DNA of 64,000 bases from Dama dama (Eukaryota; Chordata; Mammalia; Artiodactyla; Cervidae). A model generated the notes under the pieces. That model was not told where the DNA came from. It saw only the letters and a list, made by a program, of their open reading frames with translations, and searched no databases. The stretch covers positions 16,254,001 through 16,318,000 of the forward strand of contig NC_083692.1 in the NCBI RefSeq assembly GCF_033118175.1. Reading direction: 5' to 3'. Each line of letters opens with the position of its first letter. The stretch's first letter is position 1. Position numbers and translations under genes: made by a program. Shown here piece by piece: positions 57,291-64,000 of the stretch.

Positions 57291-58650
57291 AAAAAAGTCA
57301 GAACTCTCAACAGAACATCTTGTCATCCCAATTCTCCATCACTTAAGGCTATGCGTTTACCTTTTGAAAAAAATGGAATTTGCACACCCAAAGCTCTGAT
57401 TTGCCGCCCTAATGAAGAAAACCATCACAAGATAAAGAAGTCTTGTTTTCATCTGAGTTCCTTATCCTTCATTTAACTACTTAGTCTCTCAAATTTTCAA
57501 GAAAATAACCCTTTTTTCTTTTCCAGTTGCATTCTTTAAGAACACACACAATGGCTGGTTGACTTCAGCATGGGACAGACGGTGCTGGGCATTCCCTGTT
57601 CTGGTGTATCAACCTTAAAGGCAGGTTAACACACTCACTCACTAGGGTCCAGGGTGGATCTCTGTGCACTAAGCACAAGCATGTTTCAAAGCCACAGAGG
57701 GAAGAGGAGTGGAGATGGATCTACCCAACGACCCCACGACAAGGTCCTTCTCCCTGGTCTTTCTTAACATTAATACAAAAAGACAGGAAGGCACGTTTTT
57801 CCTTTTTGTTCTTCACCTTTCTAGTCTTATTAATATCTTTAAATCCAGTCAATTTCAACTCAAAACTTTCCACTAATGGGGGAGGGGGAAAGGGAAAAGA
57901 TTTGTGGCTGCATGTTTAAGAAAGAAGCTGAATTCATCACGGTGACAGGGGAGAGTGTTGGCAGAGATCTGAGCTATTTATTCTTTTAGGAAAATCCTAT
58001 AAAGAATGACACAAGGAAGCCTCTATCTGCAGTCTTGTTCATCACACTGGTGAAGAGTCCGATAACAGATGTATGCAGGAGCGTGATTTAGTGCCAGGAG
58101 CTGGCCCCTGATGTGTATTAATACAGCGGCAAAGCGGAACGCACCTCTCTTCATCACTCATTTCTATAAAAGAGGTGGAATCCGAGATGGCCCGATGTTA
58201 GGCAGAGCAAGCCCATTTGTTCTACTGACTGATGGCGTGGGCTTGGGCTATGTCCTTCACCTCCATGGGGCACTCAGGTTGTGGATAGGGAAAAAAAAAG
58301 AAAATGTTCAGTGAAGCAGGCCTTAGTCAACAAGTGAGAGGAGTTGGGCTCAGCAGGGGAAATGTTTAAGGCTCAAGTCTTCTTAATACCTCCCAGTACA
58401 CTTCCTGATTTGAATATGGAGTAAGGATTGTGAACTCTTCTCAACAGTTCTGCTATTATCAGCAATTAAAAGCTAAAAACATGAGCTAGATATCAAGGGG
58501 GAAAAAGAACAAAAAGATGAAAAGGGGAGACTATGTTTCACTGCTTCTATTAATTTCACAGACTGGATGAAGACCTGGGTTTTGACATGGAGTCATGGTT
58601 TGGAAGCAATCCTGTCATATACAAGACCAAACACCTGCCGTGTTTAAGAG
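57291..58650. other. intron-like unique sequence with enhancer-like patch
   Basis: No exon is found. 57860-58300 has a dense, non-repetitive texture ('gagctatttattcttttagg', 'gtattaatacagcggcaaag', 'aagaggtggaatccgagatg') reminiscent of a conserved non-coding element. This is an impression only. Confidence 0.35.
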
Positions 58651-58654
58651 GGCA

Positions 58655-58850
58655 GCTTGAGAGTCATAGGGAAACTGGACTGATTCTTGGTCTACAATTT
58701 ATCAACCATGTAACTTCAGTGACTATTTTAACCTCTCTAAGCCTCAATTTTCCCGTGTGTAAATTGGGAATTAAAAAAAAGCATCTCCCTTGTTAAGTTG
58801 TTGCAAAGATTAAGTGAAATAATTCAGACAAAATGTTCAGTTCATGGCAT
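58655..58850 (+). repeat. MIR SINE
   Basis: 'ggactgattcttggtctaca', 'ttttaacctctctaagcctca', 'cgtgtgtaaattgggaatta' and 'gttgcaaagattaagtgaaa' follow the MIR order. Confidence 0.75.
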
Positions 58851-59063
58851 GGCCATGTGAAAACTCACTTAAAAAAAAAGTTTCCTACAACCATCAGAAC
58901 TGTGACTGAGACTGTTCATTATGAACCACTATCAAGTAGCCATCCAAACAGAAGCTTACACAGGTCAATTTCAGAGTATGCTGAAACTTACTAATAAGTT
59001 AGAGAGATAAGAGTTCCTATCTGTCTGAGGTCTACTCTCACTCAGGTATCAAGTGCTCTGATC

Positions 59064-59147
59064 TATTGGGCTGGACAAAAAGTTTGCTCGGGTTTTCCCT
59101 TAAGCTAAAACAGAAAAATCTGAATGAACTTTATGGCCAACCCAGTA
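59064..59147. mobile_element. mariner-type MITE with terminal inverted repeats
   Basis: An 84-bp element begins TA-ttgggctggacaaaaagttt and ends 'gaactttatggccaaccca'-gta. The ends are inverted repeats of each other (about 20 of 25 by eye) and TA stands at both ends, as mariner elements require. It is non-autonomous; no transposase is encoded. Confidence 0.85.
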
Positions 59148-59268
59148 TCTATTTTCTGAAGAGAATAAAATAATTTACGATATACTCAATTCCCTCAGAG
59201 TGAATTCACCATCAGTAAGAAAATAACCATAAGTACTTCTGATAGGTCCTACAAGCAGATATGGTCTT

Positions 59269-59577
59269 TTTAACCAGACTGTTGCTGCTGCTGCTGCTGC
59301 TGCTAAGTCGCTTCAGTCGTGGCCGACTCTGTGTGACCCCATAGACGGCAGCCCACCAGGCTCCCCCGTCCCTGGGATTCTCCAGGCAAGAACACTGGAG
59401 TGGGCTGCCATTTCCTTCTCCAATGCAGGAAAGTGAAAAGTGAAAGTGAAGTCGCTCAGTCGTGTCCAACTCGTAGGGACCCCATGGACTGCAGCCCACC
59501 AGGCTCCTCTGTTCATGGGATTTTCCAGGCAAGAGTACTGCAGTGGGTTGCCATTGCCTGCTCCGTTTAACCAGAGT
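59269..59577 (-). mobile_element. Bov-A2 SINE (dimer) with 12-bp target duplication
   Basis: The insert (59281-59565) starts with (gct)n and 'aagtcgcttcagtcgtggcc', has the 'atgcaggaaagtgaaaagtg' linker and ends 'ccattgcctgctcc'. tttaaccag(a)(c/g)t flanks it (59269-59280, 59566-59577; 11 of 12 identical). It shares the gene's orientation. The 106-codon frame is SINE-derived. Confidence 0.96.
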
Positions 59578-60179
59578 AATTTATCCTCAAATGTATTGCA
59601 ATATATAAAGTATTTCCCATGATTACCAATTACATTTAATTATCTTAACTCCAAAGAAAAATATCTACAGACATCCAATATTCTCGATGATATAAATGTA
59701 TAATCATCCCCCTTTTTTCATCTAAGGCTAACATACATACAGAGCACCTAAATCAATGAATCTTTATATGTGCATATACTCATGTAATCCCCACTTAGTT
59801 CATGATATAAAGCATTTCTAGCATCGCAGAAAATTTTATGTCATCCTCTGGTCCCTACCCTACACTGAACGTAACTACTATTTTGGTTTCTATAACTAAT
59901 TTTGCCCAGAAAATGTTTAAGTCTTAACTTGAAAACTTAATTAGAAATTTCATGAATAGAAAAATATTAGCACTCTACTAGACATTAAAACAGTGATAAT
60001 GTATTGTACTGTACACCAAACATGAAAGTAAATAAACCCACGTGGCTCCTTTACTACTGACTAAACTGCCACCCTACCAGGGTTTTCATTACCACACATC
60101 TAACTTCCTGTCTGTGCTGCAGCAGAAGTGCAGATGACTCTAGATTGCTGATGGTGGAATATAGGGATTCACACTCAAG
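59578..60179. other. intron-like AT-rich unique sequence
   Basis: I see no repeat or exon. Confidence 0.45.
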
Positions 60180-60372
60180 AAAGCATAAGACAGTGAAAAA
60201 GCACAGACTTTTGGGTCAGAGAGACTTTAAGCAAATTACTTTTCACATTCTCAGTTTTCACATATAAAATGGGAATAAAATGACCTACTTTCTCATAAAG
60301 GTGAGATGAAAAGGTGTATAAAACATATAATTTAGTGCCTGACACACAGCAGATGGTCAACAAAGGATAACT
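60180..60372 (+). repeat. MIR SINE
   Basis: 'agacttttgggtcagagaga', 'cagttttcacatataaaatgg' and 'tagtgcctgacacacagcag' follow plus-strand MIR. It ends about 15 bp from the splice donor of the neighbouring exon but does not overlap it. Confidence 0.75.
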
Positions 60373-60386
60373 ACATATATAATTAC

Positions 60387-60481
60387 CGGCATTTGGGCTG
60401 GACAGAGACGCTGTGGCCACAGGTTTCCGTTTCCTCTTGATATCACGTGAACATGGGGGCCCCAGGTGTATGTTTGCCTGT
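60387..60481 (-). CDS. internal coding exon of the unidentified minus-strand gene
   Basis: The minus strand shows a T/C-rich tract then 'cgtatctgcag' as acceptor (ag at 60483-60482), a 95-bp exon, and donor gtaattat (gt at 60386-60385). The frame takes the first base to finish a codon, then 31 codons starting QANIHLGPPCSRDIKRKRKP, and leaves one G. That G plus the TT of the terminal exon makes a valine codon and continues to a stop, so phases agree. The KRKRKP cluster could be a nuclear localisation signal. Of the other two frames, one has a stop and one is open but with unusual composition. Upstream exons must lie beyond the window edge, above the BovB. I do not recognise the protein. Confidence 0.55.
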
Positions 60482-61180
60482 CTGCAGATACGAGGAAGAA
60501 AAAACACTGCTTTAACTGTGTAATTCTTATTGTAAGACATTATGTTCCGCCAGATGAAACTCCTCACCCATTACAGACATATACTAACAAAATGGGCACC
60601 ACCCTTTGCCATCAAGTGTCAGTACAAGATTATCCAGAATTAATCCCAACTTATTCTTTACACACAATATATACCCATTTTCAACTTATTACCTGAATTC
60701 AGAACAGACATTCAAGATTAATTTCAATAAATATGTGCTTCATTACATGCTGGTTTTGTACAATTATTTTTCATAAAAACCGCAATTGTTCTAAACTTGT
60801 TAATGAAATACTTACTCCCAAGTGGTAATATATTGAAAAGTTTAATGCTGCATGAACACAGACATTTGCACAGAATTTTAATGGCAGGTTTAACACTTCC
60901 AACATATACATCTGGATTTTTAAGTGACTGTATCACAAAATAAGTTTAGTTTCTGTGATTTTTAAAAATATTAATTTATGTGCTAACAATAGGTTCCCTG
61001 AAATAAATATTCAGCTTATTTAAAAAAGAAAAGAGTAAGAATTTCAAAGCTAGAAAAGCAAAAGATTCTCTGAAAGGCAGTGGACTTAACACTGAAATTG
61101 CTGGCAGGCTATTTTATTTAATTTTTATTTTATATTGAAGTATAGTTGATTTAATATCTATCAAGATGGCACCCACCAGA
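60482..61180. other. intron-like unique sequence, L1 scrap at the end
   Basis: AT-rich; 61120-61165 resembles the complement of an L1 tail ('tatattgaagtatagttga'). I see no further exon. Confidence 0.45.
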
Positions 61181-64000
61181 GCAAGACCCAGTTTTACCCA
61201 CAGCCAGTCACCAGGAAGCTTCTACAAGCCTCTTATCCTCATCCATCAGAGGGCATACAGAATGAAAATCACAATCACAGAAAACTAATTAAACTGATCA
61301 CATGGATCACAACCTTGTCTAACTCAATGAAATTATGAGCCATGCTGTGTAGGGCCACCCAAGACAGACGGGTCATGGTGGAGAGTTCTGACAAAACGTG
61401 GTCCACTGGAGAAGGGAATGGCAAACCACTTCAGCATTCTTGCCTTGAGAACCCCATTAACAGAATGAAAAGGCAAAAAGATGACACTTAAAGATGAACT
61501 CCCCAGGTTGGTAGATGCTTAATATGCTACTGGAGTAGAGTGGAGAAATAGCTCCAGAAGGAATGAAGAGGCTGAGCCAAAGCAAAAACAATGCCCAATT
61601 GTGGATATGTATGGTGCTAAAAGTAAAGTTCAATGCTATAAAGACCAATACTGCATAGGAACCTGGAATGTTAGGCCCATGCATCAAGGTAAATTGGAAG
61701 TGGTCAAACAGGAGATGGCAAGAGTGAACATCAACATTTTAGGAATCAGTGAACTAAAATGAACCAGAATGGGCAAATTTAATTCAAATGACTATTGTAT
61801 CTACTATTGTGGACAAGAATCCCTTAGGAAAAATGAAGTAGCCCTCATAGTCAACAAAAGAATCCGAAATGCAGTACCTGGATGCAATCTCAAAAACGAC
61901 AGAATGATCTCTATTCATTTTCAAGGCAAACCATTCAATATCACAGTAATCCAAGTCTATGTCCCAACCACTAATGTCAAAGAAGCTGAAGCTGAACAGT
62001 TCTATGAAGATCTACAAGACTTTCTGGAACTAACACCAAAATAGATGTCCTTTTTCATCACGCAAAAGTAGAAAGTCAAGAGATACCTGGAGTATCAGGC
62101 AAGTTTGGTCTTGGAGTATAAAATGAAGCAGGGCAAAGGCTAATAGAGTTTTGCCAAGAGAACACACTGGTCATAGCAAACACCCTCTTCCAACAACACA
62201 AGAGAAGACTCTACACATGGACATCACAAGATGGTCAACACAGAAATCAGATTGATTACATTTTTGGAAGCTAAAGATGGAGAAGCTCTATACAGTCAGC
62301 AAAAACAAGACTGGGAACTGACTGTGGCTCAGATCATGAACTCCTTATTGCAAAATTCAGACTTAAAATGAAGAAAGTAGGGAAAACCACTAGGCCACTA
62401 AGGTATGACCTAAATCAAATCCCTTACAATTACACAGTAGAAGTGACTAATAGATTCAGGGATTAGCTCTGACAGAGTGCCTGAAGAACTATGGACAGAG
62501 GTTCATGACATTGTACAGGAGGTGGTGATCAAAACCATCCTCAAGAAAAAGAAATGCAAACAGGCAAATGACTGTCTGAGGAGGCCTTACAATTAGCTGA
62601 GAAAAGAAGAGAAGCAAAAGGCATAGGAGAAAAGGAAAGGTATACCCATCTGAATGCAGAGTTCCAAAGAACAGCAAGGAGAGATAAGAAAGACTTCCTC
62701 AGTGATCAATGCAAAGAAATACAGGAAAACAATAGAATGGGAAAGACTAGAGATCTCTTCAAGAATATTAGACATACTAAGGGACTATTTCATGCAAAGA
62801 TGGGCACAATAAAGGACAGAAATGGAATGGACCTAACAGAAGCAGAAGATATTAAAAAGAGGTGGCAGTAATACACAGAACAACTATACAAAAAAGATCT
62901 TCACGACCCAGATAACCACGATGGTGTGATCACTCTCATAGAGCCAGACATTGTGGAGTGTGAAGTCAAGTGGGCCTCAGGAAGCATCACTACGAACAAA
63001 GCTAGTAGAGGTGATAGAATTCCAGTTTGAGCTATTTCAAATCCTAAGAGATGACGCTGTGAAAGTGTTGCAATCAATATGCCAGCAAATATGGAAAACT
63101 CAGCAGTGACCACAGGACTGGAAAAGGTCAGTTTTCATGCCAATCCCAAAGAAGAGCAATGCCAAAGAATGTTCAAGCTACTGCACAACTGCACTCACTT
63201 CACATGCTAGCAAAGCAATGCTCAAAATTCTTCAAGCCAGGCTTCAACAGTACTTGGTAAACTGAGAACTTTCAGATGTTCAACCTGGATTTAGAAAAGA
63301 CAGTGGAACCAGAGATCAAACTGCCAACATCCACTGGATCACAGAAAAAGCAAGAGAATTCCAGAAAAACATCTGCTTCACTGACTATGCTAAAGCTTTC
63401 AACTATGTGGATCATAACAAACTGTGGAAAATTCTTAAAGAGACAGAATTACCAGACCACTGTACCTGCCTCCTAAGAAACTTGTATGCAGGTCAGGAAG
63501 CAACAGTTAGAACTGGACATGGAACAATGGACTGGTTCCAAATTGGGAAAAGGGGTACATCAAGGCTGTATATTGTCATCCTGCTTATTTAACTTCTATG
63601 CAGAGTACATCATGTGAAATGCTTTGCTGGATGAAGCACAAGCTGGAATCAAGACTGCTGGGAGAAATATCAATAACCTCATATATGCAGATGACACCAT
63701 CCTTATAGCAGAAAGTGAAGAACTAAGAAGCCTCTTGATGAGGGTGAGAGGAGAGTGAAAAAGCTGGCTTAAAACTCAACATTCAAAAAACTAAGATCAT
63801 GGCATCCAGTCCCATCACTTCATGGCAAATAGATGGGGGAACAATGGAAACAATGACAGACTTCATTTTCTGGGGCTACAAAATCACTGCAGATGGTGAC
63901 TGCAGTCATGGAATTAAGACACTCACTTCCTGGAAGAAAAGCTAAGACAAACCTAGACACTGTATTAAAAAGCAGAGACACTGCTTTGGCAAAAAGGTCC
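61165..64000 (+). mobile_element. BovB (RTE LINE), long degenerate copy running off the window
   Basis: It carries the 5' region and much of ORF2. 61769-62044 stays open for 91 codons and reads as part of the endonuclease domain (IVNKRIRNAVPGCNLKNDRM, then the VYVPT stretch). Reverse transcriptase remnants follow: a piece at 63276-63592 and the catalytic loop LIYADDTILIAESEE coded near 63676-63720. Many stops and frameshifts lie between, so it cannot make a working protein. It lies in the putative intron, opposite in sense to the gene, and is cut by the window end. Confidence 0.93.

Noticed and set aside
61769..62044. Cellular endonuclease-like gene
   Set aside because: The sequence is the BovB endonuclease domain with BovB text on both sides.

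Overview
The window reads as nuclear DNA of a ruminant, probably a pecoran such as cattle, sheep, goat or deer; the species cannot be fixed from sequence alone. The evidence is the repeats. tRNA-derived Bov-tA and Bov-A/Bov-A2 SINEs occur about every 2-3 kb. There are long BovB (RTE) LINE copies on both strands, ruminant-type L1 3' ends, CHR-type tRNA-Glu SINEs, and an older mammalian layer of MIR, L1M, MER5A, hAT and mariner remnants. I see no bacterial features, CRISPR arrays or operons. Nearly all the longer open frames are translations of SINEs, LINEs or microsatellites.

Layout. From 1 to 12.4 kb, L1 pieces, SINEs and a small hAT element lie in largely unique DNA, with a CpG-bearing, enhancer-like block near 5.1-5.5 kb. 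From 12.4 to 15.7 kb there is a possible decayed LTR element interrupted by a Bov-A2 dimer, followed by an L1 with a nested CHR SINE. From 16 to 29.9 kb the DNA is mostly unique, with scattered SINEs, a U6 snRNA retropseudogene at 20.7 kb, L1 fragments and a BovB tail. From 29.9 to 40.2 kb the window is a nest of minus-strand L1s with later insertions, the clearest being L1 > BovB > Bov-tA. From 41 to 47.3 kb there are L1 tails and a striking (GT)n-containing minisatellite. From 47.3 to 61.1 kb is a repeat-poorer stretch that appears to hold the 3' end of a minus-strand protein-coding gene. From 61.1 kb to the window edge is a degenerate BovB whose endonuclease and reverse transcriptase remnants can still be read.

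The best gene evidence is a pair of minus-strand exons, 60387-60481 and 53640-53800 (coding part). Both have good splice signals. Their reading phases agree and continue into one basic, Ser/Pro/Ala-rich C-terminal tail ending at a TAG. I do not recognise the protein. The likely 3' UTR runs down to about 51.8 or 50.25 kb, where the first poly(A) signals on that strand occur. No exotic or new system is evident. The items most worth a second look are this unnamed gene end, the 220-codon CpG-rich frame antisense to its 3' UTR, G-quadruplex-type tracts, the compound minisatellite, a poly(T)-only insertion with a target duplication, and the nested transposon history.
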